DNA of 64,000 nt from positions 19,915,878 through 19,979,877 of the forward strand of contig OW203740.1 of assembly GCA_934045075.1 (NCBI GenBank), written 5' to 3'. Below are positions 30,577 through 41,395 of the stretch, piece after piece. Source of the stretch: Yponomeuta sedellus (lineage: Eukaryota > Arthropoda > Insecta > Lepidoptera > Yponomeutidae). Under the pieces are notes generated by a model. It ran no database searches. It was not told the DNA's origin and saw nothing but the letters and a program-made list of their open reading frames with translations. The position numbers and the translations under genes were made by a program. Positions within the stretch are counted from its first letter, which is position 1; every line of letters starts with the position of its first letter.

Positions 30577-30740
30577 AACGTAAAATGTATTTCAATGTAA
30601 AGAATCTACCTTCTGTTTGTTGAATGTCAGTGTACAATGTAATTGTTATTGCCGTCTCTAGGTGGAGATATAGTGTTGAAAAAGATGGCCAGAAAAAAAC
30701 ACCAATCTGTCCATTTTTTCTCAAATCGTCTTAAATCTAT
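30577..30740 (-). repeat. Repeat F, diverged
   Basis: TTTCAATGTAAAGAATCTAC, TTCTGTTTGTTGAATGTCAG and TTTCTCAAATCGTCTTAAAT match 40,985-41,160. The central GC-rich part has diverged. Confidence 0.5.
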
Positions 30741-30817
30741 TCGTAGGTTGGTACGACTACCTACCTAACGAGATCCCTTGAGTGCAATCAAAAATGAGAG
30801 CTATCAACCAAGCCCTA

Positions 30818-30925
30818 CAGTCTATTTATTCTTACTTGTCCAATTTAGTAAACAAGATTCTACCCTTAAACTGTGACTTAGTCCAAAACTGCCATATTTG
30901 CATAAATGAAGTAATCCCTATTCAT
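30818..30925 (+). mobile_element. Left half of the TA-type MITE
   Basis: TA then CAGTCTATTTATTCTTAC and AATTTAGTAAACAAGATTC, close to 37,530 onward. The right inverted end is missing. Confidence 0.65.
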
Positions 30926-30984
30926 AGAAATGGTTTTCACTTTACGACAATCGATGCCTCCCTGATCAATGCCCATTATCATAA

Positions 30985-31090
30985 AATCCTGAAATAATGC
31001 CGAACCGCGGTGGGCACGAGAGGAAATTAAGCCCATACTATCTCTCTAAAAGAAGGCCTGTGGGTTGTTTATAGGCTACATAAGAACGGA
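30985..31090 (+). repeat. 3' part of a tRNA-headed SINE (tail C)
   Basis: CGCGGTGGGCACGAGAGGAA, AATTAAGCCCATACTATCTC and GTTGTTTATAGGCTACATAA. From 31,091 to 31,388 the sequence looks single-copy. Confidence 0.55.
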
Positions 31091-31388
31091 CTCCATAACA
31101 GTGTATTTACTCACTAAATTGCAGTCTCAGTTTCTCGTATTTACTCCGCGTAATGTCATAATTTCCACAACGACCACAATGATGGGCATCCAAATTTTAA
31201 TCACCACTGACAGCGCTATCGCACCTTCAAATCGATAGTTATTACACAAACAGCGACGCGTCATTAAAGCTGGCTAGAGGCACCGTATAATGACTACCTA
31301 CTCTACGCTGTATGTAGGTAGTTTAATAGGCGCCGCGTTTAGACTGCGCGCGACTAGTCGCCAATATTGATAACATTATCATAACCAG

Positions 31389-31580
31389 CGTCGTCGTCGT
31401 CAGGCTATACTAGTCCACTGCTGGTCAAAGCCCTCCCCTAAAGAGCGCCACGTTGTGTTATCATAGGGGGTAATGCCCGTAATCCCCACGCTGGGCATGC
31501 AGGTTGGAGATCGTAGTTCAGTGGAATTGTACTGCTGCCCACCCCCCGGTCTGTACCCCTTAGTCGCCTTTTACGACAGC
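31389..31580 (-). repeat. SINE-like retroposon D, 5' truncated
   Basis: On the minus strand it runs from GTCGTAAAAGGCGACTAAGG to the tail AGCCTGACGACGACGACGC. The first ~45 bp of the family is replaced. Confidence 0.65.
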
Positions 31581-31602
31581 GGCAGGTGGGATTTCATTAT
31601 AT

Positions 31603-31690
31603 ATATAATGAAATGAAATAAGATGAGATGAGACGAGACTAGACGAGACGAGATAAGATGAGACAAAATGAAATAAAATATGTTTATTAA
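31603..31690. repeat. Purine-rich imperfect simple repeat
   Basis: Repeated GAGATGAGACGAGAC / GAAATGAAATAAGAT words. Degenerate microsatellite. Confidence 0.6.
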
Positions 31691-31798
31691 GAAATACAAT
31701 TTGCCACAGTGAATGAAGCCCTTGTTCTGTAACTGCTAAACATACATAAACAAGATATTATAAAAATATTCTTATATAAATATGTATATTGTTATTGA

Positions 31799-31873
31799 TA
31801 ATATGATATCAACCCTTTATGTCCCTTCTGCTTAGGCACGGGTCTCTTCGGTATCGCAGGAAGTTTAAGCCAT
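31799..31873 (-). repeat. 3' tail of the 5S-headed SINE
   Basis: ATATCAACCCTTTATGTCCC, CACGGGTCTCTTC and ATCGCAGGAAGTTTAAGCC. Tail only. Confidence 0.5.
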
Positions 31874-31979
31874 CATTTATATAAGTAGTATGTTAATATT
31901 CATATTTGCACCGAATACTCGTCCCCGTATGTTATCACATCATTCATTTAGTAAGCTCAAATTAATGATGCTTTTATAT

Positions 31980-32165
31980 TTGTTGTGTTGTAAAATACTC
32001 GGTGTTGGGTACAAATAAACTTTTTATTTTATTTTCTTTCAGCATTTTTCCATTGTAAGACTGTCTGGACGAAATTCCTTTTAGTAATGAGGCTGCTAAT
32101 AGTACTCTGTATTTTTACATGTTTTTGTAGCATGTGTTTTGGTGAACAATAAAGAGTAATATTAA
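31980..32165 (+). repeat. LINE-like 3' ends (type H)
   Basis: CAAATAAACTTTTTATTTTA near 32,010. Then AAGACTGTCTGGACGAAATT, AGTAATGAGGCTGCTAATAG and GTGAACAATAAAGAG. From 32,180 to 32,510 no repeat or gene is recognised. Confidence 0.45.
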
Positions 32166-32514
32166 TTTATCTTCGACAGGCAAAACTTCAAAACGTACAA
32201 CCCAATTTTATAGACAGTTACATTTTATGCAGGGCAGCCGGATTTTGTTCGTCCGGTCTAAATGCGCTAGATTACATTTTAAAGGTATTATAGTTATATA
32301 GTGCGGATTGTAGTGCAGTATAATGGAGTGTGTAGCGAACTCATTTCTGAGCAGCTCGCGCTAACGTTAAATGTCAGATTACGATATTTCTCGCGAATGA
32401 ACTGTTGTGCAACTCTTCAAGCGAGCTCTAAGGGCGTACGCCTATTGAGATGACAAGAACTGATTTCTTTCACGATAATTAATTTTCACGATGATTTTTT
32501 TTCTTGGCCAGGCG

Positions 32515-32710
32515 GAATGATGGCAGATGGACGAAGGCAGTGATAGAGAGGCGGCCGTAGGAGGGTGAACGGTCGGTGGGTAGACCAGCAGCCTGATGGT
32601 CAGATGACCTATGTAAAGTAGCCGGCAAACATTGGATGAGACTAGCGCGAGACCGTTCTGATTGGCGTGGAAATGAAGAGGCCTATACCCAGCTGTGGGG
32701 TTAACCGGCT
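32515..32710 (+). pseudogene. LINE reverse transcriptase C-terminus, decayed
   Basis: Conceptual remnants G-E-R-S-V-G-R-P, K-H-W-M-R-L-A-R-D-R-S and a final L-W-G before the stop, with at least one in-frame stop. Same family plan as 21,153-21,305. The tail is CTGATGATGATGATT. Confidence 0.55.
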
Positions 32711-32780
32711 GATGATGATGATTTTTTTTTTAAATAATATAGTAATGTTACTATATTATTTAAAAAAAAATCATCATCAT
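32711..32780. repeat. Near-perfect 70-bp palindrome
   Basis: Arms 32,712-32,745 and 32,748-32,780 are inverted copies except for one A/T in a homopolymer. Each has (GAT)n, a T run and AAATAATATAGTAA. It joins the end of one LINE to the start of a different LINE fragment. Confidence 0.85.
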
Positions 32781-32797
32781 TAACTATATAGTTATAT

Positions 32798-33040
32798 GAG
32801 AGATTGACGAAACAAATATATACTGCGAATGTGAGTGGAAGGGCTGGTAAGGGACGTACCAGGCGGATATACGTCAACCAAATAGGGGATGTATTAGCAA
32901 AGGCGAAGATAAAAAGTACCCGGAACCGGCGTGCGTGCATGCAATGACTTATGAACGTTGATAAAGCGATGGTGATCTGTCAGGATCGTGGCAAGTGGCA
33001 GTCCCTGGTCTCTGCCTACCCCTCTGGGATACAGACGTGA
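32798..33040 (+). pseudogene. Non-LTR retrotransposon C-terminus
   Basis: R-L-T-K-Q-I-Y-T-A-N-V-S-G-R-A-G-K-G, Q-I-G-D-V-L, S-T-R-N-R-R-A-C-M, one in-frame TGA, then L-M-N-V-D-K-A, C-Q-D-R-G-K-W-Q and V-S-A-Y-P-S-G. It ends at TGA 33,038-33,040. Minus-strand relatives are at 54,536-54,815 and 46,040-46,265. The ATGT tract begins two bases after the stop, so that tract is the element's 3' tail, expanded. Confidence 0.65.
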
Positions 33041-33042
33041 GG

Positions 33043-33222
33043 TTATGTATGTATGTATGTATGTATGTATGTATGTATGTATGTATGTATGTATGTATGT
33101 ATGTATGTATGTATGTATGTATGTATGTATGTATGTATGTATGTATGTATGTATGTATGTATGTATGTATGTATGTATGTATGTATGTATGTATGTATGT
33201 ATGTATGTATGTATGTATGTAT
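33043..33222. repeat. (ATGT)n microsatellite, 180 bp
   Basis: About 45 perfect copies of a 4-bp unit. It produces artefactual M-Y-V-C and H-T-Y-I frames on both strands. Confidence 0.98.
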
Positions 33223-33621
33223 AGAGTTATATATTAAACGGCTGTAATCACTATCATAACTAACACTAACTACGTAAGTATTATCGAACAAAGAGGTAAA
33301 TTCGTAACGATAGTAGCATCAGCCACCATGTCATTGAAGAATTATTGACTGTAGGTATGTACACATTAAATTGACAAGCCTACAAAAATACAAAAACAAT
33401 ACAATACAAAAATCTTTATTTCTCCATCGACAAATTATTTGAAAAATAGCAGTGGTACAATATGGTGCAATAGAAGCGTTTTGTATATTGAAGGGTAGTT
33501 TTAAAAATGAAAAGGGAGACCGAGTGGGGTTTGAAAGTGGCTTCACGTCGCACGCTAGCGGCGGGGAGCCATTGCGTTCCCGAATACGTTGCTGATTGGA
33601 TCTCCTGAACAAACTTCATAT
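33223..33621. other. Unassigned, possible minus-strand retroposon end
   Basis: AACAATACAATACAAAAATC and TTTATTTCTCCATCG near 33,395-33,430 look like a reverse-oriented polyadenylated end. No domain is recognised. Confidence 0.25.
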
Positions 33622-33676
33622 TTTAAAAACCTATTTAGAGGCAAAAAATTCCACCGGGATTCGAACCCGCAACCTA
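33622..33676 (-). repeat. Fragment of SINE E
   Basis: TTTAAAAACCTATTTAGAGGC, then GGGATTCGAACCCGC (B box inverted). It faces the full copy that follows. Confidence 0.6.
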
Positions 33677-33990
33677 ATCATGTGGGTACAGTGATATCAT
33701 TTCCGATGTAAAAACCTAACTGCAAAGTAGGTAGTCGGGGCTGTAAGTGATGCAATTTACTTAAGCCAGATGTCGCTGCCTGCATGTAATACAGAGAATA
33801 GTGTAAAGAGGTTCGAAAGTTCACTGATGCCGGTGAGTCGCCCATTAGCTCAATAGGAAGAGCGCTGGCACGGATAGCCAGAGGTTGCGGGTTCGAATCC
33901 CGGCATGGGTGGAATTTTTTGCCTCTAAATAGGTTTTTAAAATTTTCCTTAGCACGGGTTAGTGCATTAAAAATAAAAATAGTATAAACT
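33677..33990 (+). repeat. tRNA-derived SINE E, full length
   Basis: 5' part ATCATGTGGGTACAGTGATA, CTAACTGCAAAGTAGGTAGT and GATGTCGCTGCCTGCATGTA. tRNA-like core TCAATAGGAAGAGCGCTGGC and GGGTTCGAATCCC. Tail GTGCATTAAAAATAAAAATA. It shows a ~155-bp leader before the A box. Confidence 0.75.
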
Positions 33991-34045
33991 TAATATTACA
34001 TGTACCTATGTATGAGTATCTTAAATCATTAGGAAATACTAGCTC

Positions 34046-34190
34046 ATAAACGTCCCACTGCAGGGCACAGGCCTTCTCTCAGAAAGAGAGTATGGGCGTA
34101 ATTACCACGCGTGCCCACCACGCATTGAAAATGTCAAGCGCTGGGTATTTAAACACCTCAGACACTCAGGTTTCCTCAGGTATATTAGTA
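34046..34190 (-). repeat. 3' part of a tRNA-headed SINE (tail C)
   Basis: CATAAACGTCCCACTGCAGG, CTTCTCTCAGAAAGAGAG, GTCAAGCGCTGGGTATTTAA. Confidence 0.55.
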
Positions 34191-34517
34191 AGTTCTTCTT
34201 CTTTCGTGTCGAAAGCGCCGCCCTCCTCTCATCTCGCTCCCAAAACCGCGCCACTGCGAGCGCGCCGGGTGAGGCCTCCAGGAGATCCCACAAACTGCAC
34301 TGTGGAGCTTCAGGGCAGACACAAAGATGTTGATTGTTGTTTGTGCAGCTCCACATCGGCACAGGATATCAGCATCTTCGGGCCAGATCCCCCATCTTTT
34401 TAGGTTATCTCTGGAGCGAGCAACACCAGCGCGCAGATGGTTCAGCGATCTCCATACTCCCCACTGCTCATGCCCTCCAGGTGGCTGTAAGTAAAGTTGT
34501 CTAATATAATATAACAT
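34185..34517 (-). pseudogene. Non-LTR reverse transcriptase, C-terminal region
   Basis: W-R-S-L-N-H-L-R-A-G-V-A-R, L-K-R-W-G-I and C-R-C-G-A-A-Q-T-T resemble the region after RNase H in Jockey/R1-type LINE proteins, where an R-x-G-x-x-R stretch precedes a Cys pair and an H-x-x-x-x-C. Here the final His and Cys are altered and the reading becomes unrelated soon after. Nothing upstream of it remains. Confidence 0.55.
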
Positions 34518-34686
34518 ATATCTCTGTCGATCTAAACCTTTATTTCATTCTATCAAATAGTATTAAATGAACTAGGTAAGAAAAAAAAACTTTTTATTTG
34601 AGTAAAGATATATGTTATGATAAAATGTGAGAGAATAGTTTGTGTAATCAACATTGTAGATTTTCATGTTTCATAATAAAAACAGA

Positions 34687-34740
34687 CAGATAGACAAACA
34701 GAGAACACTTTATTGTACATAAAAAATGGAAATTACACAG
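34687..34740 (-). repeat. LINE-like 3' end H
   Basis: On the minus strand, GTACAATAAAGTGTTCTCTG, the end seen at 13,490 and 49,970. Confidence 0.5.
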
Positions 34741-35372
34741 GTATTTCTTGACCTAAAAACTGGTTTTCATTTAGTACATGTGTACCTTAGTGAATACTCC
34801 CTCACCGAAACTAAATTTTCATTTTCAACAAAGTGTTTCTTAGCAGTCTTTCATTTTGCACCAAACATTGTAGAACTTTAGTTGAGACATCAAACGAAAT
34901 TTGTACCGGCGTCGCTAACCTCCTTCTAGACTACGCAGAGTTAATTACAAGATCATACTTGGTTAAATAGGTTAATACAGTGTAGTAAAGCGTGGAAATA
35001 TAGTAAAACTGGAGCACCAATGCAAGCACACCCTTAATTCCACCCGAGGTCTTATGGCAGAAAACTTGGCGTGTGATGGTGACTGGCCACACTTGTTGAC
35101 CTACGACTACGCAGATCAAGTACCAATGAAGAGCTCTTTACGTCCTGGCCTAATAATTTATACCGACCTCCTGCAGAAGTTTGTGGCGAGCTAAGGTTTC
35201 AGCATTATTGTAAACAGTTTCATCAAGAAACGACAAGGTTTGTAAATTTTGGGGAATGGGCGGTGTTCTTGAAAGTTTTCTGTAAAAGTCACGTAAAATT
35301 CCGCTTGTGTTATGAAACGTTTGGACGTTCGTCGCGCGTTTATACTTTAATAGCTAGTATCTATGTATTGGT
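34741..35372. other. Single-copy-looking sequence
   Basis: No repeat family or coding domain is recognised. The 62-codon minus-strand frame at 34,931-35,119 is unconvincing. Confidence 0.3.
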
Positions 35373-35557
35373 ATTGGTATCAACCCTTGTATGTCCCCAC
35401 TGATGGGGCATGGGTCTCTTCCTGCATCGCAGGAAGGTTAGGCCGCACACCACCACCGGGGCCAAGTCCGGGTTGGTGGAGGATTCTAAGACAGTGGCAG
35501 CCCTTACTGTCAGAAGTTATCAAGCCGCCCATAACGCCTCTGACGTGGTTTAATATG
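35373..35557 (-). repeat. 5S-headed SINE, 3' half
   Basis: TATCAACCCTTGTATGTCCC, CTGCATCGCAGGAAGGTTAG, GGCCAAGTCCGGGTTGGTGG, GTCAGAAGTTATCAAGCCGC. The head side is cut at ACGTGGTTTAATA. Confidence 0.65.
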
Positions 35558-35789
35558 ACATAGAGTGTCTATGTATTTTTGTTCAATGAACCCGCAGTCC
35601 TATCTGTATTGACTTCCTTCGTCTTTTCTAGGCCGAACAAGTTGACAGGGTGGTATAAGTGCTGGGCAAGATTACTCAATCTAAAAAACAATGTCCCAGG
35701 TACTGCAGCGTCAAAATCCCTTCACCCACCTTCTAGATATTTCTAGATATTCACGTCCAGTGGCGTCAACGCCACTAGACGTTGTATCG

Positions 35790-36038
35790 ATATCAACCCT
35801 TGTATGTCCCCACTGCTGGGGCGCGGGTCGCTTCCAGCATCGCAGAAAGGTTAGGCCATACTCCACCACGGGGGCCAAGTCCGGTTTGGTGGATAAATGT
35901 AAGACTGTGGCGGGCCTCACTGTCAGAAGTTATCAAGCCGCCCACAAGGCCTCAGACATGGCTTAACGACTGCCATTGCAAGACAGACGGCACCAACGGC
36001 TTAACGTGCCTTGCAAAGCACGGAAGCGCTCAAAAAAA
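35790..36038 (-). repeat. 5S-headed SINE, 3' two thirds
   Basis: TATCAACCCTTGTATGTCCC to CTTGCAAAGCACGGAAGCGC. The 5S-like head is absent. Confidence 0.65.
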
Positions 36039-36474
36039 ACTGGGGTCAAGTCCGACTTGGTTGACTATCTATTTACCGGGAAAAATACTTACTGTGAATA
36101 TCTAGAAAATCTCAAAGCTTACGGTTTAGTTCTACTGTAGATAACACTAGTGAATAAGCGGCTAGTGACTAAAATCGTCTGTTACAGCCATTGGTGAGCT
36201 GAAATTTGAAGCTTTTCAGAAGCCCGTCGGAGGCCTTTAAAAACTGGTCTGGGGTACTTTAGCAAACTGAGGCTTAGAGTAGCTTTCAGCCGCCTTATTT
36301 GTGTTTACGTATTGTTATTACGTAAATTTTCTCAGCAATCTCGCCATAATGGTTCGTAGAGATTAGTGGTTGTTTAAAAGTTATTGTTGTGTGCCTCGCG
36401 GTTCAAAATTTATAATAATAACTTCCACATAACACAATCACTTTTCCTGGCCCTAGTCTAAAACTATGTAAGTT
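36039..36474. other. Single-copy-looking sequence
   Basis: Nothing recognised. Confidence 0.3.
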
Positions 36475-36660
36475 TTAAAAACCTATTTAGAGGCTAAAAA
36501 ATCCACCCATGCCCATTAGCTCAGTTGGAAAGAGCGCTGGCACGGATAGCCAGAGGTCGCGGGTTCGAATCCCGGCATGGGTGGAATTTTTAGCCTCTAA
36601 ATGGGTTTTTAAAATTCTCCTTAGCACGGGTTAGTGCATTAAAAATAAAAATAGTATAAT
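36475..36660 (+). repeat. SINE E, first unit of a dimer
   Basis: CATTAGCTCAGTTGGAAAGAG, GGTCGCGGGTTCGAATCCCG, GTGCATTAAAAATAAAAATA. A minus-oriented scrap of the same tail (ACCTATTTAGAGGC) sits directly in front. Confidence 0.7.
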
Positions 36661-36970
36661 CATGTGGGTACAGCGATATCATTCCGATGTAAAAACCTAA
36701 CTGCAAAGTAGGTACTCGGGGCTGTAATTGATGCAATTTACTTCAGCCAGATGTCGCTGCCTGTACGTAATACAGAGAATAGTGTAAAGAGGTTCGAAAT
36801 TTCACTGATGACGGTGAGTCGCTCATTAGATCAGTTAGAAAGAGCGCTGGCACTGATAGCCAGAGGTCGGCGCGGGTTTGAATCCCGGCATGGGTAGAAT
36901 TTTTAGCCTCTAAATGGGTTTTTAAAATTGTCCTTAGCACGGTTTAGTGCATTAAAAACAAAAATGGTAT
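36661..36970 (+). repeat. SINE E, second unit, full length
   Basis: Starts ATCATGTGGGTACAGCGATA straight after the tail of the previous unit. The core is mutated (TCATTAGATCAGTTAGAAAG), with an extra GGC before the B box. It ends AAAAACAAAAATGGTATA. Confidence 0.7.
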
Positions 36971-37529
36971 ACTTACATAGTTTTTCAATAGAAAGAAAAA
37001 AGCAAGACAATTGTTGATATTTGCCTCAATTTGATAGTCTACAAAGCAAGCAGTACAATGCCAGTCCAGAGGTATAACCCGCGCAAATTAAATAGGCATC
37101 TCTCGCGAAGAAGGTCGAATCGCTAGAGGTGTCGAGTTAAGTAGCACGGTTTGTACCATTGTAATGCGATTGGTTACTAGACTACCGACAGTGTGAGTGA
37201 AACAACCATGACGTTACTAATATGACTCTATTGGAAACTATGCATTTCAAAGACTTACCCCCTAGTCCCAAACTTCTATGCCCTGTGCTATGGTCATCCC
37301 TTCAATTGGATATTGGGCTCCCGTTGCATGATGTTGGTATGGTCATGGACTGAGAAATGGTATTTGTCTATTATTAAAATAAATTTTTTAAAGAAGTAAA
37401 CTTTCTATAATATCATTACCTACCAACAAATAACAAACTTGATACTAGTTTTACCATTCAATTTAAAACCCTTTTTAAGATCTAAACAGCAGATTGAACG
37501 GCTGATTACTCGAGCATTAAACAACTGTA
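36971..37529. other. Unassigned sequence
   Basis: No repeat shared in the window and no coding domain. Confidence 0.3.
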
Positions 37530-37776
37530 CAGTCTATTTATTCTTACTTGTCCAATTTATTAAACAAGATTCTACGCTTAAACTGTGACGTTTTAGTCCA
37601 AAACTGCCATATTTTCATAAATGAAGTAACTTGGAACACTCTTTTAGATAACACGCTGCCAATTTTATAAACATAGTTCATGAATTTGCGAGAAAATGTC
37701 TAGTTTAGGCATCTAATCTCAATTTTAAGGTTAGAATCTTGTTTAGTAAATTGGACAAGTAAGAATAAATAGACTG
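37530..37776. mobile_element. MITE with TA target duplication, best copy
   Basis: CAGTCTATTTATTCTTACTTG at the left and its inverse at the right. The inverted ends run ~45 bp with few mismatches. Flanked by TA at 37,528-37,529 and 37,777-37,778. 247 bp, no coding sequence. Confidence 0.85.
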
Positions 37777-37778
37777 TA

Positions 37779-39248
37779 AGTCTGATTTTTTCTGAACCGA
37801 CTTTATTCAAAAACAATTTTTTGGTGTATTACAAAACATGTCATAAAAGTTGGTGAAGCCCTTTTAGAGGAGTTCAGTAATAAACACGCGACTTTTAAAT
37901 ATTAAGTAAAAAAATGCAAAAAATGTTTAATTGCAAACCCAAAAAAATTATATAAAAAAATTTTTTTTGCACATGTACTACACAAATTTAAGAATAAGAT
38001 TGCATGCTGAGACTTAGGTTAAGAGAAATTGCGGGAGACAAAAAAAAAAAACATGAGATTATTAGCATCAAACATAAAATCCACAGAACATAAAAAAAGA
38101 GTAGAAGCAGTGACATGACACATTAGTACGAAAACCAGTGTAACCAAACTGATACACATAAACCAAACGCACACTACAAATGTCAAGCTGCCATTGGTAA
38201 ATAAAGTCAATGCCGAAAAGGTGTACATCATAAAAGTTTTAAGTAAAATATGCACCTTTTCGTAATGTTAACAATGATCAAAGTCAAATGCCAACGATGA
38301 AATTAAGGTTGACATTTTGTAGTAACGCTACTCTACACTAGATGGAACTATCACCGCGTTGGACCGAAAAGAACTTTTACCTAGTAAGACATAAAGTTCA
38401 AAATTAAAAAAACAAGTACATTCTCAGTTTGGGATGGGACAATGCGAGTTCTAGTTTGTCGATAGTGAAAACGTATCGACAAATTATACAAACAGTTTTA
38501 ACACATTAACGGCCGAATACGAATACTGGTACTCAGTATTTTTAGCTATTTTTTTTTGCCTGCGGGTTGACTGGTCGAAAATGCATCTTTTTTACATTAT
38601 CTTTTGTGCAAAAAAGAATTAATACTAATAGGGTGGATAGATGCACAAATAAAACAATGTGGTAGATAGTATTTTCTAATGTGGTAGAATTCATAATATT
38701 TTAAAATGTTCCCTTATTAAAACTAGCTTCAACCCGCTGCTTCGCCGGCGTTAGAAATTATAACACGGGAAATATTATTCAACGACTCAATTCAGATCTT
38801 TGTCTATCTGTGCGCCATGTTTCATACGTTATACAATTTTTTTAGTTATTATGAAGTGTTTATGAAAATGCTCTGAATATATTGTGCTCATCTTCGTTGC
38901 GAACCAATTTAGCCTTCTTATCGCTGCCTTCCATTTTAATTTCGTATCCGGTTTCCTTAGGAAAACTAAACGAAAACTCACTTCCCAATTTTTTTGATTC
39001 CGAGAGTGTTGTTTTATCATTGAAAAATTCATTAATAATTCGCTATGTAAAAAGGCATATTATAGAATAGACGACTATATAAACGATCCTAGTCCGTGGT
39101 AGTAAACCAATTCCACCGCGATTTTATTGTTAAGTATAACATATTTTATCATACAAGTGTGGACAGACGACGTGATTGCATATTAATAACTATAGGATAC
39201 ATTATATAACTGACAAAAACTGAAGTGCAAGTTTGCTAAAGGTCATTC
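37779..39248. other. AT-rich sequence, little recognised
   Basis: Near 38,722 AAAACTAGCTTCAACCCGCTG looks like the inverse of a Helitron-like CTAG end. Other frames here are low-complexity chance. Confidence 0.3.
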
Positions 39249-39650
39249 GAATGGTAGCGTGGTGTTCGGGTCTTCTATCTCCCTCCAAAATGGTTGAGAC
39301 TGGTGATGACTGAGCTTTGTGTTAAGCTCGTGAACGAGTGCTGTTCGTGTGTCTGGCCGCAGCACTTATGTTTTCCCCTATTATTGTGAGACTTATGCTT
39401 TGGAATTTAGGGTTGTTAATGGCAATCATGAAATCTTATTAGGTTTACATAATGGCAACTGATGTATTTGCTTTTAAGAAGATTTGAGAAAAGATGGTCA
39501 GAGTGGAGTTTTTTTTCCGCTGCCGTTTTCTCCACTACAATACGGCCCGAAGGCGGTGGCTTACATTTTACATTGCACATTCAGCAAACAGAATGTAAAT
39601 TCTCTACGTTGAAATAAAATGATTTGAATTTGAATTTGATTTGCCTCGGT
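39249..39650 (+). repeat. Dispersed repeat F, full length
   Basis: GTGGTGTTCGGGTCTTCTAT, CACTTATGTTTTCCCCTATT, CTGATGTATTTGCTTTTAAG, CGGCCCGAAGGCGGTGGC, then GAATGTAAATTCTCTACG and a TGATTTGAATTTGAATTTGA tail. It is an inverted mate of 40,985-41,395. Confidence 0.7.
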
Positions 39651-40984
39651 TTGCTGTTGTCAAAGGGGTTGAAGTATTAAGGGTAAATAGCAGAATAATA
39701 AAAAAAAACATAGAACAAATAACATAACAAAACCAAAATCTGATGCTCGCCAAGAAAACAACCACTTGAACAGGTAAACAATACAATAAGTAATTTACTT
39801 AATGTTTTGAACTGAAGTAACAAAAACCATATGAGTCGTTTTGGATAACCTCACTTTACATCTCGTTTGGAATATATAAAAATGTAAGATTAAAATTACT
39901 TTGATAGTTTTTAAAATATTTCAGTCCCTGATAAACTGGTGAAGAAAAACTATATCGCGATCTAGCTGTGCTCATGTCTTGTATGTGCTCATGTCATGTC
40001 TTGTATGAAAAGTAATATGAGCTCCAATGACAGTTTTCACACACACAACGACCAGCCGGCGACCGGAGCTAATACATTACTACTTTACCCGGCCCGGCGA
40101 CCGGACGGAGACCGGGTGCATATGAAAAGGCACTTAGGAAGTAGGTATAAAATAACAATAATTATTTGACCTACTTAGACGAATTAGAATTTACAATACC
40201 TAAGTACCGTTAAGTATGTATGTTGTATGACTACTAAGTCATAGACAATTAATTATCGATAGATTTTTACCATGTGTGCCCCCATCCGTAATTGAGTAGC
40301 ATTCAAATTTTGACAGAAATTTCTAGAGAATGTACACTTTATTCGATGAAAATTTAACTTTACTAACCAGTAAATAAAGGTGGTTTCACTTTGTGATTTT
40401 CGGATTGGTTTCCGTGTTCATGTCATTACAAATATAATTAAAAATACAATGAAATACGTCTTACAGATGAAATGTTACGGCATGATCGGTATATTTTGGT
40501 CCCCAACTTTTATTTTTGCTCTCTAACACAGCGTAACAAGGCATTTTAATAAAGTTTTCACCATTGTTTCTTTACTAGAAGCGCACGGCAACTGAAGTCA
40601 ACAAAACTGTCACCGACTACGCATAGGCAATACATTGCTAATGTGAGGCACGCGGGCACCGCCCACTTACGACTTCTACTCTTTTATTATGTTCTGTGAT
40701 AAAATCAGATAAAGCAAAAATCGCTATAAAAGTTTTTGCAAATTAGATAAATAGACTTTAAATAAAAGTCACGAAAGACGCTTAGTTTCATCGAGAAATA
40801 ATTTCTATAATAGTTTCTTTTTCAGTCGTCATTCTTTTGATTGCGTTTTAAGTATAACATGTTCTATACTTTCTGAGGTCTACCCTAAAATGAGAATTTT
40901 AAAAATGCCACAATATAATATATATTTCATCTAAGTTCATAACGTCCTAGTAAATTAAGCGCATCAAAATTCAAATTTTTTTAA
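39651..40984. other. Spacer of the inverted F pair
   Basis: No gene is recognised. A GC-rich patch at 40,050-40,115 has CCGGCGACCGGAG and GGCGACCGGACGGAGACCGG. The rest is AT-rich and appears single-copy. Confidence 0.3.
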
Positions 40985-41395
40985 AATTCAAATCAATTTA
41001 TTTCAACGTAAAGAATTTACATTCTGTTTGCTGAATGTCAATGTCCAATGTAAAATGTAAGCCGCCGCTTTCGGGCCGTATTGCAGTGGAGAAAAAGGCA
41101 GCGGAAAAAAAACTCCACTCTGACCATCGTTTCTCAAATCATCTTAAAATCAAATACATCAGTTTCCATATGTAAACCTAATAAGATTTCATGATTGCCA
41201 TTAACAACCCCAAATGCCAAAGCATTAGTCAAATGTCTCACAATAATAGGGGAAAACATAAGTGCTGCGGCCAGACACACGAACAGCACTCGTTCACGAG
41301 CATAACGCAGTGCTCAGCCATCATCAGTCTCAACCATTTTGGAGGGAGATAGATGACCCGAACACCACGCTGAACACCACGCATCAGTCTCCTTA
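40985..41395 (-). repeat. Dispersed repeat F, full length
   Basis: ATCAATTTATTTCAACGTAAAG, GCCGCCGCTTTCGGGCCG, GACCATCGTTTCTCAAATC, TAGGGGAAAACATAAGTGC and GGAGGGAGATAGATGACCCG mirror 39,249-39,650. Confidence 0.7.

Noticed and set aside
33043..33291. Long frames of repeating M-Y-V-C and H-T-Y-I on both strands
   Set aside because: They are translations of an ATGT microsatellite, not proteins.
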